The notes under the pieces: generated by a model | What the model was told of the DNA's origin: nothing | Database searches by the model: none | Seen by the model: the letters and a program-made list of their open reading frames with translations, nothing else | Program-made: the position numbers and the translations under genes | Shown here: piece by piece, positions 36,501 through 48,700 of the stretch | How the letters are laid out: each line of letters opens with the position of its first letter | Numbering within the stretch: the stretch's first letter is position 1 | Assembly: GCA_003116995.1 (NCBI GenBank) | Contig: BDSL01000002.1 | Span: 1,386,001 to 1,450,000 of the forward strand | DNA length: 64,000 nt | Direction of reading: 5' to 3' | DNA from: Yamagishiella unicocca | Taxonomy: Eukaryota; Chlorophyta; Chlorophyceae; Chlamydomonadales; Volvocaceae

Positions 36501-39500
36501 CTGCTGCGGCACGGCGGTCGGAGCACTAGGCGGCTGGCTGGCAGGCGCGACAGGAGCGGCGGAGGACGACGGCGCGGCGCCAGAGGACGAGGTGTTCATT
36601 CCTGCGAAGACAATGTCCTCACTGGAGGACGAGTACAGTGGGTTGAAGATGGCCTGCGACGCGCCCGTGCGGCTTGCGGGTAAGGTCACGTCAACGCGCG
36701 CCGTTGTAACGGAGAGGTCGCCCAGCCGGTCCGAGTCCTCGTCGTCCACCTCGGGCAACGTCTGCAGCGACTGCCTGCCGGCGGCCGGTGTAGCGGGCAG
36801 GGCCGTTACCCTGTTTTCCAGCTGTATCAGCCCGTCCTGTAGCTTCTCGATTGCGGCGCCGTGGCCCTGCACGTCCTCGGCCACCCGCTCCAGCTGCTCG
36901 GTGGTCTTACTGCTGGACGCGGCCACTGCTGCCAGCTGCTCTGCCAGGCGGCCTGAGTCAAGCACAAGCGATTCGAGGGACTCCTGCGCTTGTGAAAGCT
37001 CGTAGGTGAGATCCTCGGCGCGAGAACGCGCCTCCGAAGCAGCCTGGTAACCGAGCACATGGGCGGGCGAGTGGGTAAGCCGCCCGCAGGGACGCGTGGA
37101 AAGGGGTTCAAGTGTAGCCCGCAAGTGGTTCGGTAGCGGGCATGCTGCATTACGGAGTACGATGCTCGTCGGAGCCGACGCCATACGTTCGACATGTCCT
37201 TGCGAAGGCGGAATGTGCATAAACGACGCCTAAAATTTCCAACGGAAACACAAAAAATGTGAAGCATCTGCAGCTGTTCAAGTCCCACCTGCGAGTCCTG
37301 GCTCGCCGCTGTGATCAGCTCGCTGAGGGCGTGCACCTTGGCATCCAGAGCCGCCAGCCGCTCCTCTTGCTCGGAGGCGCTGGTGGAGACCTGCGCGCCG
37401 AGGAGCCGCAACCTTTACACTCAAACGCGCACTACTGGTAGCATGGTGGTGTTGGATACGGGAAGATGATGCGGGATACGGGGCGGGTTCTTTGCGATGG
37501 TGTCGCCGCAGCAAGGGCAAGACACTTACACGCTGCTGCAGCTCCAGCATCTTGGCCTGCAGCACCTCCACAGCTGCAAGCTCAACCGACGGGACGGCTG
37601 GCGCGCTGCTCCGTGTCTTTGCATCGGCCTCGGCCGCCGAAGCCTGAGCATCAACCTGCTCCGACAGCGCCTGCGGCCAATCAGCGCATGGGGGGGTGGG
37701 CGTGAATGGAATTAGGGGACACTCTAGGAGATGCACTGGGGGGCGCCTACTAGCCTTTTTTTTGCGGATCTAAACTGAAACGCCCCAACCTGAAATGCAC
37801 GCAAACACGTCCTCCTCCACATGCACAGAATACATACGTGCGCGCAGTTGAGTGGGTGACTATGCCTACCTGTAGCTTCGTGTCGTGGCCGTCTGCCCTG
37901 CGCAGCGCGTCGTCCGCGAGGCCTGTGGCGCGTTCCACACCATCCTGCGAGCAAGGCAGCAAGCAGCACACACGATCGATCATCACCTTGCAGCACACCA
38001 CCTGCTGTCTCCTCCGTCTTCCTCAGTGTCAGGCGATGTGCCCGATGGTTCCACCTTTTGGTCCGGGACCCACTGTAACCGTTACAACAACCAGAATGAA
38101 TCGTTGGACCCTCACAAAGTCACAACCAAGCGACGGCCACAAACCCAAAGCAGGCATCTGTCGGTCACCATGCTTGGCATAATCGTGGCGCCGTATCTAC
38201 GCAGGTAATGCCGCACCTGCAGCTCCACATAGCTGGTGAGGATCTCCTCGCGGAAGGCCAGCAGCTCCTGGGTCTGGGCGTCGAGCGCCTGCGGTTTGAT
38301 TCACCAACGATTGAGGCGCACTCGTAGGCGAGTTGGTCGGGAATGTGCATCAGGCAGATAAAGTTGGCGGAGGCCACGAGGCACCTGTCCGCTCCATGCC
38401 GGAATGGCACAGGGATTCCGAGCTGAGCAGGGCACACGACGCAAGCTGGCCCTTCTCTCCACCCGTATGCCGTCCACGCAATCTCATAATTCCCTGGGCC
38501 CCAGCCGCGAGCGTAGCGTGCGCGTCGTTTGCATACCGCCTATACTACGCTTTGGCGCACCTGCACCTTGCCGCCCAGCTCCTTACGCACGTCCCCTACG
38601 CTACCGCGCAAATCCGCGAGCTTCGCCTTGACCTCCGTCTCCAGCTCCTCCAGGGCCGCTTTGCTGGCAGCGTCCGCGGCTGAGGGTTCGGGTAGGGAGG
38701 GCAAGTCCCGGCTGCGGCTCAGGGCACCCGCCCCGACAGCCGCGACGGTCGCAACGCTGGCCGCTTCCGCCGCCTTCTGCTGCTCTTCCGCCAGGTCCGC
38801 GACCTTGCCTTCCTGCTCGTCCAGCCGCTCCGTTAGGCCCTTCACGGCCGCGTCCGCCGCTTTCCGCTGCTTCTCCAGCTCCGCAACCTTGCCCTCCTGT
38901 CCTCCCAGCCGTTCTGTGAGGGTCTTTGCGGTCGCCTCCGCCGCCTTTTGCTGCTCCTGCTGCTGCTGCTTCAGCTTCGCAAGATCGTCCTCCTGTCCTC
39001 CGAGCCGCTCAGTAAGGCTCTTCATCCCCACCACCGCTGTCTTCTGCTGCTCCTGCTGCTGTTGCTCTAGTTTTGAGACCTTGGCCTCCTGTCCCCCTAG
39101 GCGCTCGGTAAGGCTCTGCGCTGTTGCCTCCGCCAATGTTTGCTGCTCCAGCTGCTGCTGCTCAAACTTGTCGACCTTGCCCTCCTGTCCGCCTAGGCGC
39201 TCGGCAAGACCCTGTGCTACCACCTCCGCCGCCTTCTGCTCCTGCTCCAGCTTTTCGACCTTGCCCTCCAGCTTCTCAACCTTGCCCTCTTGTCCTCCCA
39301 GGCGTTCAGTCAGGGTCTGCACTGCTGCCTCCGCTGCCTTCCGTTGTTCAAGCTGCTGCTTCTCCAGCTTCTCGACCTTGCCCTCCTGTCCTCCCAACCG
39401 TTCGGTCAAGGTCTGCACCGCCGCCTCCGCCGCCTCCGCCTGGTCCTGCCGCTGCTCCAGCTGCTGCTGCTCCAGCTTTGCAACCTTGCTCTCCTGTCCT

Positions 39501-42500
39501 CCCAGCCGCTCAGTAAGGGCCTGCACTGCCACGTCCACAGCTTCCTTCTGCTCCAGCTGCTGCTGCTCCAGCTCCGCAACCTTGCCCTCCTGTCCTTCCA
39601 GCCGCTCGGAAAGGCCCTCCACTGCCGTTTCCGCGGTCTTCTGCTGCTCCAGCTGCTGCTGCTCCAGCTTTCCAACCTTGCTTTCCTGTCCCCCAAGCCG
39701 CTGTGTAAGGCCCTCCACAGCAACCGACACACCGTTGAGCTGGTCATCCAGCCTGGCCAGCGCGGCTAGCTGGTCGCGCGTGTCGTCAACGTCGGCCTGC
39801 ATCTGCCCGACGGCCCCGTCAGCAGAATCAGCCTGGGCCTTCAGCGCGGCGACCTCCGCCGCGAGGCTGCTGCGCAGCGCCTCCACCTCATGCTGCAGCC
39901 TATCCAGGTGAGTCTGGTGGCGCTGCAGCCGGCTGAAGATGCTGCCGTTGTCTTCAACCGCCGTGTTGAGCTCCTTGATTTGCATCTCAAGCACTGTGAG
40001 CCGCTCCTGCATCGCGCTGGCGATGTCGGAACCGTCGCGCGAGGCGGCGGCGTCGCCGGAGGGCGCGGACCTGGACGTGGCGCCGGTGGCGTGCGTGACC
40101 TGGGCGTCCAGCGTGTCGATGCGGCTGCTGAGCGCGCGCAGCTCGGACGTGACCTTTCCAGTATCCGGAGAGCCCTGCAAAACATGGAGCAGTCCTTTCA
40201 GCTTGATAGCCCAAGTACGCGTCCAAGCATTCTACACGCAGGTTAGCCAATGTCAAAGCGGCTGCCGGCTTTGTTCTGTTACTTGCGCCGCAGCCGGGTA
40301 CGGGTTTGCGACCCTAGTCGCCGTTTGGACGTCAATGGGTTTGACACCAGCTGCCGTTCATTACCCAAGGCGGAAAACGCGCGTCCGTGCATATACGGGT
40401 CGGATGTTGCATGGTGTTACAGAGGACAGCGACGCCTTGATGCGGCACAACCGGGCCCCTGGTGCGCACCTGCCCCTGCCCCTTGCGCAGCTCCGAAACG
40501 TGCGCCGCGAGCTTTTCCAGGGTGGGCCCGACCACATCGTGGAAGTCGCGGCGCAGCTCCAGCACGAACTCCTCCGCGACTGCTAGCCGGGCCTCCTTCA
40601 GACGAGAAGGGGGGAACCGGGGGACGGATGCACACATGGTGGCGGATGGGGAAGACTCAGTCCGGGGGATGTTTCAACGCCGTGGATCTTCGCGGTCAGG
40701 TGATTGTAAGGTCGTGAGGTGGTGCACATGCAGATTGACCGCAAGGCGTCTGCTGCCAAGTGGTGCATGAGTGGCTGGGTACCTAATGCGACGATCGTCG
40801 CGCTGAACTATTGCGCTGAGCTACAGCCCAACGTCCAGGGAACACAGTGCCATTCAGACTGCCAACAGTCGCACCTGTGCCATTGCCTCGATGCTGTTCT
40901 CCGCGCGCACAATCTGCTCCAGTCGCTCCATGCGCGCAAGAAGCGTCTGCACGGTCCGCGAGTTGGAGTTCTGCCCGAAGGACCCGCCCTGCATGACTGT
41001 GTCCTCCAGCAGCTTGATCCGCTCCTCCACCTCCTGCGCAGGTGGAGCGGGCGCAGACACACATTAAGACACACAACGCGTACGCGACACGGATCAGGTA
41101 CACCTCTCAAGCTTCGGAAGCGATAGAAAAGCGATAGAAGGACACTACAACGAAGTTAGTGCTGCTGCTTCATGTACAGAGCGCCAGCCCGGCGGACACC
41201 CTGTGAAATCCCGGCCGTGGGACGGCGTGCTATGGCATCACTAGGACGCGCGTGTGCCGTACCTTGGTTGGCTGGCCGTCGGCGCGGGTACCGGGGGCAG
41301 TGCTGCCGCGCCTGGGGGACGCGGGCGAGCCGATGACCTCGCTGAACAGGCCCGCCAGTGCGGCCGGGATGCCATCATGCGACCTGCGACGGTGCAAAGT
41401 GAGATCATGCGGCGGCAGTTAGTGCAGCGACAAGTATGCGCTATTGCTATCCGTAGCGACACAGGGTGTAAACCTGCCAACGGATTGGGCACGGCCATGA
41501 TTACCATGCCCCGTCCTTTCAGACGTGTTTGTCTAAGCAAGGTCCACCGGTCACGCAGCAGAGTGCAGCTACCTGTTGCTGTCGAAGGCGGGGGCCGCCT
41601 GGCCGCGCCGCCGATCCCGCTCCTGCACTTGGTTCGACGGCTCGCCGGCTGCCAGCCGCGCCACCTGTTGCTCCAGCGCTGCGACGCGGCGTAAGGCCTC
41701 CTGGGTGATGGGGTCGGGGCCCGGCGGCGGCGAGGAGACCACTGGTGGTGGTGTGGACCGCGAGATGTTGGCGCTGGCGTTGGCCGCGACAGCCGTGGCG
41801 GCGGCGACGGACGCCTGCGTGGACGGATCAGGGAGTTTGAATGTCAGGGAACTGCCCGGTCTGGCAACATAATCATGGGAGGGGCTGCATGCGGGCCGAA
41901 GGCGTGGGGCGTGTGGGAGCCAGGCACCCATCCCGGCGCTCCGCGGTTCACCTGGAGGGCTGCCACACGACTCTCCAGTTCGCCCACGTGCAACAGGCGC
42001 GCCTCAGCGTCGCCCAGCCGGCCCAGCCGTGCTTCCACATCTCCCATGCGCGCGAGCTTAGCCTCCATGTCGACCATTCGGGACAGCTTCGATTCAATGT
42101 CTCCCATCCGCGCCAGCTTGGACTCGACATCCCCCATCCTGGCGACCCGCAGCTCCATGTCGCCCATCCGCGCCAACTTAGCCTCCACCTCGCCCATCCG
42201 CGCCAGCTTGGACTCGACGTCTCCAAGCCTCGCCAGCTTGGCCTCCACCTCACCCATGCGCGCCAGCTTGATCTCCATATCGCTGAGCCTCGCAAGCCGC
42301 GTCTCCACGTCGCCTAGCCGTCCGAGCCGCGCCTCTACGTCTGCAAGCCGATTCAGCTTCGCTTCGACGTCACCCATCCGCGTTATTTTAGCCTCCACGT
42401 CGCCCATCCGCGCCACCTTCACCTCCAGGTCCGCAAGGCGAGCCACGCGCGCCTCCATCTCCGGCAAGCGCGCCACGCGCGCCTCCATGTCTGCCACCCG

Positions 42501-45400
42501 TGCCACGCGCGCCTCCATGTCCGCCACCCGCGCCACTCGGGCCTCCAGCTCTCCCAGCCGGGCAAGCTTCGCCTCTACGTCGCCCAGCCGGGCCATGCGT
42601 GCCTCCACGTCGCCCACACGCGACACCCGAGCTTCGAGCTCCCCCGTCCGCGCCGCCGCTGTCTCCAGCTTGGCGGCCAGCTCACCATGGCGGCTGCTAG
42701 ATATGGCGTGCTCAGAGTCCGCCTCCTGGGTCAGCTGCGGAACAAATTGGGCGCGGTATGGTTTCGGCGCGTGCCGGAGGGGACAAGCGCGGCGTGCGGG
42801 CCACAGTTGACTACGCAGAGACGCTGGCTACGGCTACGACGGTCGAGGAAGATCCAGATATTGCTACGGCGCAGCCTATAGCGTGTCCGTGCGCTTGAGG
42901 CCACGCACGACGCGTGGCGAACACGTGTGCGTGCAGGGGCAGGCAGCATGTATGGGTGAGGACGGGCACCAAACACGGTCAGGTCTCTGCGGGGCGCCCA
43001 CCTTCTGTAGCGCGGTCGTCAGCTGGCGCATCAGGCGCTGGTGCTCGTCGATGCTGGCGATGGTCCGGTCCTGGCCGGCCTCCAGCTGCAAGAGCTTACC
43101 GGCAACGCGCGCCACCTCGCCCTGCAGCTCCGCCGAACCTGTAGCCGCACCGCGGGGACCGAGCAGCTAAGGACGGTAACAGGCAGCAGGGACCGGTACA
43201 CATCAGCCGACAGGCAGCAGGGCAACATGGTCTCGCACTCAGCCCGCCGAGCCAGCACCACAGGCGCTGCTGTTTGCGGCTGGGGGCTGCGGGCGTTAGT
43301 GCCCTGGCAAGCTGCGGGCGCCTCATGTGGCATTGCAGCGCGCGAGTCACCGTGCTGCCCCTGAAATGCCTGGGCACCAGCATCCGCACCCACCAGATCG
43401 CTGCGACAGAAGGGCGTCCACTTGGGACGACACCTGGCACATCTTCTCCCAGTGCTGTCGTGACGCGTCCTGCACACGACAAGTCAACGGCGGAGCGGTG
43501 AGGTCACCAATTTGCTATGTAGCCAAGCCCGTCTATAACGCAAACGCTGTTGTGGTACGCAAACTATCAATGAGTTGTAAGATGACCTAGCGAATTACCC
43601 TGGAGCCCATTGCTGCACAAGCTACCCCCCCCATACCTGCAGGCCTGATAGTCGCTTCTCGGCATCCTCCGCGTCCTTCGCGGCCTGCTTGTGGAGCACC
43701 TGCAGCTCGCTGCGGACCTCCGACGACAGCTTCTCCGCCGCGTCCGCCTTGTTCATCGCGAGGATGACCAACGGAGATGGCGAGGAGGAGGGGCCGCCGC
43801 TGCTACTAACCCCACCCCCACCCGAACTCCCGCCGGTGGGCGCCGCAGTGGCGACGTCCGGTGCGGCGTTCGCGGCAGCAGCGGCGATTGCGCCGAAGCC
43901 CGCGTAACCTTGTGCCGGCGCGCTGCTGCGCAACATCATTTGCTGCTGCTGCTGCATTGCGTTGGCCGCCTGAACGGCGTGCTGCAGCTGCGACCTCAGG
44001 CTCTGCTCCTCCATGGACCGTTCCAACGAGCGCTCGATCTTGTGCCCCAGTTCCAGCAGGCGCTGGTCGATGGCCTTCACGAGTTCCTCATTCTGGGGTG
44101 CACCCGCAGTGCTGGTACCGGATGCCGGCGGCGTGGTGGCGGTCACCATGGCTTGCGGAGAGACAGCAAGCATCTCGGAGCCTGCAGTCCCAGGATTAGC
44201 CACGGAGGGAGGTACTCGCGACCGTAAGGAGCAATCGCATTTCGCTATGCACATGTGATCGTAGATGGTCGCTGGAGTGCATGAATGTGGCCACGCCCAC
44301 TTTCAACCCGCATATGTTCGCCACCTCTATGACTGTACTCCGCATCAATCAGCGGACCATCGGGATGCGCTTGGTTGCAGCTTCTTCCTGTCTGTCCTCT
44401 ATGCGATAAAAGCATGTCGGCATATGCTGCTTTGCTCAGCGCGTGACTACTTTGTGCAGCGGGTCCCAGCACGCAGCACGTCGCACCTAGTGCGACCCAG
44501 GGCGGCGCTACTGCGTAGTTCCCCATCACAGGCCACCACGGTCAGCCATGGCCTCTCGACGAGACGAGAGGACGTAAGGACGCGGCGAGCAATCACGGTG
44601 CTAAGGCTTTCCTGCAAGCCCCTCCAAACACAACCCCCCGTTTTGCCTGACCTAGCGCAACATGGTGTGCTAATGCACACCATACAGCATATGTGAACCA
44701 GTCGTCCTCACACGTGGGGCACGCGCTAACACCTGCGTTGTTGCGTACTGCGTACCCGGCGGCGTGGCAAACAATGAACCGAAGGACTGGCCCAGGTTGT
44801 ATGGCGGGGCCGCTGCAGACATGCGCATTTGCATTGGCGGTGTGACATCCGCTGCTGTCCGGTGCTCCCGGGGACGTGGTTGTACCGAGGAGGAGCGATT
44901 GTTGGGGGGCTTCGCTAGCGGCGACATGTCGCCTGCAACCACGGCGCTTGCATTCGTCGAAAGCCGCTTCGCTGCTGCAACCTCCACGCGCAAGTCGGCC
45001 AAGGAACCCTGCAATAAGAGTTTCACGAAACGGAGCCCATAGAACGGCGATGAGCAGGAGGAGCTTGGTGCTCATGGGAACTGAGAGCCGGCTGCACGCT
45101 TGCTTACCTGCACCGCTGCCAGAAGGGTACTCAGCTCGGCACGGGCATTTGCGACTGCCTCAGGTTGGCGTGCAGGTACCTGCACAGCCGCAAACAAGGC
45201 TCAGCTGTCGCGGCCTGACTTCGTTCCCAATTTCGTTTTGCGAGTCCGCTTCCGCCCACCCGTCCTCCAAGCGGCAATGCAGGATAAGGAGGCGGCGCCG
45301 GTGCTGGTTCCTTCCGCATACTCCTTAAGTTGCTGTCGGTGACATCCACGAATCCTGCAAGCTGGCTTCGCCAGTTCGTGGCGTCGTGTCGGTTCGACAT
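27551..45400 (-). CDS. Giant repeat-rich protein with two C-terminal PLAT/LH2 domains (about 3,881 aa)
   Basis: 28 exons, phases all consistent (3,882 codons): 45400-45322, 45154-45108, 45008-44756, 44181-43637, 43469-43394, 43138-43002, 42734-41952, 41814-41573, 41383-41263, 41033-40875, 40595-40470, 40174-38561, 38288-38217, 37944-37870, 37670-37530, 37390-37289, 37043-34908, 34592-32787, 32622-31900, 31589-31352, 31141-30413, 30185-29677, 29459-29365, 29282-29030, 28683-28543, 28348-28176, 28039-27890, 27671-27551. Residues 1-1530 are mostly helical: a 22-unit decapeptide array (416-635) and a ten-unit array (1012-1328). Residues about 1525-3080 are disordered, rich in Ser, Pro, Ala, Gly and acidic runs. 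PLAT 1 (about 3074-3200) has TLYGSES, SSDEFMVDTAGDLGDL and ASWYVESITVE. PLAT 2 (about 3665-3800) has YKIKIFTADKLNAGLGNT, FQRGCVDRFTLYS and NWGFEQVVIDD. PLAT domains bind lipid or protein partners. A cytoskeletal or membrane-linked scaffold is inference only; I know no named homologue. Confidence 0.85.
29030..31600 (-). other. Region encoding the two PLAT/LH2 domains
   Basis: PLAT 1 is encoded by the end of exon 32622-31900, exon 31589-31352 and the start of exon 31141-30413, ending in TFEVNDWVRGG, the family's W-x-F...N-x-W ending. PLAT 2 starts in exon 29282-29030 and continues through 28683-28543 and 28348-28176 just left of this span. They are separated by about 460 residues of low-complexity sequence. 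The second domain lacks the usual Trp-containing end and runs instead into YVFRNADPECVLRKG. Confidence 0.7.
35722..35895 (-). repeat. Duplicated basic-acidic motif in the giant protein
   Basis: Two closely spaced copies read GREQTFRRGVADEEVSISS and GRERTFRRGAADEEVSLSS, each followed by an acidic run. They stand out in otherwise non-repeating disordered sequence. The RRG core plus Ser-rich acidic tail resembles paired kinase-site or binding motifs, which is inference. Confidence 0.7.
38759..39709 (-). repeat. Ten tandem 32-residue coiled-coil repeats
   Basis: Coding repeat inside exon 40174-38561, about 96 bases per unit. Each unit starts LTERLGGQEGKVEKLE and continues with a Gln-rich heptad-like stretch (QQQLEQQKAAEAA). 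Units vary by a few residues and small indels; one contains an internal doubling (KVEKLEGKVEKLE). The pattern predicts a long charged coiled coil. Confidence 0.9.
41967..42626 (-). repeat. Array of 22 decapeptide repeats
   Basis: Coding repeat inside exon 42734-41952, exactly 30 bases per unit with no indel over 660 bases. Consensus LARMGDVEAK, with variants such as VARVADMEAR and LGRLGDVETR. Positions 1, 4 and 7 are hydrophobic, position 3 is Arg in all but one unit, position 8 is Glu and position 10 is Lys or Arg. It is flanked by ordinary coiled-coil sequence. Confidence 0.95.
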
Positions 45401-45718
45401 GGTGAAACACTGAGCCTCTGGTGTCGGTCCTAATGGTGAAGTTTGTGGGCAATGTCCTCTAATCCTGAGCCCTTTGCTAGCCTCAAGTCAAGCATTGTTA
45501 CCATGCGACTTCAAGAAAGCTGACTGCGCGCATTTTAGAGGCAGCGCGCCGGGTTCAATGCTAGTCCATACTTGCTATTCTTCACGAGTGTACTATAGTG
45601 AAGATAGGCTCCGTTCTTTGAACAAATTCAGTTGACGTACGACATGCTAGCTAGGAGGGTACTGGTGTGGCGGTGATTGCCATAATCTCTCTTCTTAACT
45701 GGTCAGGGACTTGCCACC
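45401..45718. promoter_or_regulatory. Short divergent intergenic region, likely bidirectional promoter
   Basis: Only 318 bases separate the start codons of the minus-strand giant PLAT gene and the plus-strand aminotransferase. Both promoters and both 5' UTRs must lie here. It is visibly more AT-rich than the flanking exons. I see no clear TATA box at a fixed distance from either start. Confidence 0.5.
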
Positions 45719-48700
45719 ATGAAGAACGCCCAGAAGCTTCTCGTTCCTGTGCTCGAAACGTTCGGCGCCAGGGGCTATGTTGCCCCTGCGCGCTGGGCCG
45801 CCCGGGCGGCTGAGGAGGTCACCTCCGTGGACAACGCTCACCGCGGGCCTTTGGGAAATATGGAGGTAAATTTGGGCTAAGAGGCGTCAGACCTGGCGCT
45901 GTCCATAGGCAAACTTCCAGCGTGGTCTGCGTGTAAAGCAGTCGCGGCAAAGCAACTCGCCGGACACGTCGCTTTTGCCATTATTTTCTTGCCACATCGT
46001 AATGACTTATGCAGGTGCCAAGTCGGCTGTTAATGGGTCCGGGCCCGGCGAATGCGCATCCGCGCATTTTGGCAGCCCAGTCCCTTCCCCTTCTTGGACA
46101 CATGCATCCTCCCTTTCTCAAGGTGAGCTGGGCATACGTATGCAGTCGGCAAGCGGATTCTCTTTTGGGGACGTTGGACAACGTAGTAGGGGTTGCCCGC
46201 CGGCTGGCGAAAGGAGCGCCCAGCGACGCCATATGCAGACCCTAACCTCTGCTTACATGCTTCCATCGTGTGACAGCTGAGCATATTGCGTAAAGTTGGT
46301 CAAGTCGGCGCACGGTTGCGCTGACGCAGTAACCCGACCTGCAGTGCATCGCTCGCGTACGTCTTTAGAGGCAGGGGTTTTGTTTTCGTGCACGTGATCA
46401 TACCTGATAAGCAATTTACCTTTACCAGGAACCTGTCGCTCCGTGCGAAACGGCGCATCCTTAAGAAACCACAACGCTTGCCCGTCCCTGCCCGCCTGCC
46501 GGGCCTAAGCCACCTCCCTTACCCCAGCGGCCAGCACGACGAAGGTTGATTCCCTCCGCAATGCACATTCACTTCAGCCATACAGCCTCGCCTGAATGTA
46601 ATCCTTTGCATGCCACATGGAAGACCTGCACAGTCCACCGCAAAGCAAATGTCCTTCTCAGTTCCAGGCACAAGCGCACCCCTCAAGGTTCCTTGCTCCT
46701 CTTTCCAAACAGCCGCCGTTCTGCCCCGCGGTCGACCCACTCCGCAGATCATGGACGACATCTCGGAGGGGCTCCGCTACACCCTCCAGACGGACTCCAA
46801 GTACACGCTCATGGTGAGCGGCACCGGCCACGCGGGCATGGAAGCCGCCATCGCCAACCTGGTGGAGCCGGGTGACAAGGTGGTGGTGGGCAACGCCGGC
46901 ATCTGGGGGGAGCGCGTCGGCATCTTGTCGCGCCGCTACCAGGGTGAGGCAACGGCAAGAGCTACTATAGGGGCCCGGCCGGGTGGGAACTGGGTCGGGC
47001 GTAGCGAGGGCGCTACTGCGGCGGCGGGTGAGGGGTAACGGGGGCCCGGGCGCGTGGAGGCGGGCGGGCGATCCCAGCATGTGGGTCGAGGTGAGGCGGG
47101 GCGGCATGGGTTGTGCGGGCGGGGCGGGGGCGTCCGTATCCACTCTGCCTTCCGGGCCCCCCGCTGCGCCGCTGCCGCTGCCGTACCCTCCCGCAGCTGA
47201 CGTTGTGGAGATCAAGGTGCCCGCTGGCCAGACGTTCTCGTACGAGACGCTGAAGCAGACGCTGCTGCAGCACAAGCCGGCGGTGCTGTTCCTGTGCCAG
47301 GGCGAGAGCAGCACGGGCACGCATCAGGTGTGTACGGCAGGGCGGGGCGGGGCTGGAGTGGAGGCTGCGGAGGGAGGCGCCGATACAAAGCTGCTGCTTC
47401 TGGGGTTGAGGCACTCCTGGCAATGCACACGCGTATGGTCGGGGGGGGTCGAGGCTTGTCCGGGGCTGCGGCGGACAAGACGATAGCCAAGAACAGGATC
47501 CGGACGACAGCGCGTAAGTCACGGGTTCCAAGCTGGGGGAGACCAAAGGGATAGCACGCGCATCGTGGTTCGCACGGTCCCATGACACTGCCGTGCGAAT
47601 CGGCAGCCCCAACCAGCTAGTCAGGCCCTCGCGCGATGTGCCACCCCTGGCGGTGCCACCCAGCACGTCTCGTCGCAAACCCCCTCATTTCTAGCAACAG
47701 CAGAACCACGCCTGGCGCCCTTGGTGCACATGGTGTACGTTCCTAGGACCGGGCCGCATCCGGTATCTGTGTGTGAGTGTGTGTTTCCGCCCCGTTCGTG
47801 TTTCGCAGTCGCTGGCCGGCCTGGGCGAGCTCTGCCGCCAGACCGGCACTCTGCTGCTGGTGGACACGGTCTGCTCGCTGGGCGGCGTGCCGCTGTTCGC
47901 GGACCAGTGGGGCGTGGACTGCATCTACAGCGGCAGCCAGAAGTGCCTGTCGGGTCCCCCAGGTGGGCGGGAAGCGGGGCCGGCGGCTGGGCGCGGGCGG
48001 GGCAGGGTGGGATGCGGCGACGCGTGGGCACTGAATGGTGCCGAACCGAAGTGTGAGGGCGCAAAGGACGCCGCAAGGTGTGCGGCTGGTGTGCGACCAA
48101 CCCTCGGCCCCTGGCAATTGCCGGACGGCTGGACGCCGGTTGCGGCAGCTGCTAGCCTTGGCCCGCAACCTCCAGCAACTATCACATATCGTGTAACTCT
48201 GTAGAAAGACGTTAGCTAGCACGCGATACAAGTGAAGACCCGCACGCTACCCGTGATCTGTTTACATACGATGTTAGATGTTACACACGCATTGGCACAC
48301 GCGCGACGCCCACACGCATGTCCCTCCCTGACACCGATACCGGTGCGCTCGCTGCGGCTGCTGCAGGCGCTGCCCCGTTCTTCATGTCGGAGCGGGCCAT
48401 GGAGAAGCTGCAGCGCCGCAAGACGCCGCCCGCTACCTACAACCTCGATATGACCCTCATCGGCGACTACTGGGGCTGGTTCGGCAAGCGCTCCTACCAC
48501 CACACCGGTGGGTGTCCCGGCCGCTCGAGGGCACATGGATACGGGAGGGCCTTTTAAGGAGGTGGAGGTACATCTTGGGTTTCTGTGGGGGCGCGTGGAT
48601 GGCCCCGGAGAGCTAGCAGGGCCCCGTGTGTGCGGCGTAAGCGCCTGGTGTGGAAGGCGCAGCAGAGAGAAGGCGGGGAAAACGCGGACGAGCGTCGAGC

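Noticed and set aside
32682..37220. A single uninterrupted 1,512-codon minus exon
   Set aside because: The frame stays open through an intron (34593-34907) whose translation is unlike the flanks (Cys/Trp/Val-rich). GT-AG sites at both ends restore the low-complexity sequence in phase.
38529..39911. 460-codon plus-strand open frame, Cys/Ser-rich with regular repeats
   Set aside because: It is the antisense reading of the 32-residue coiled-coil array. Its apparent Cys repeats come from the reverse complement of Gln codons.
41875..42810. 311-codon plus-strand open frame with Ser/Arg repeats
   Set aside because: Antisense reading of the decapeptide array; the minus strand has flanking splice sites and coiled-coil context.
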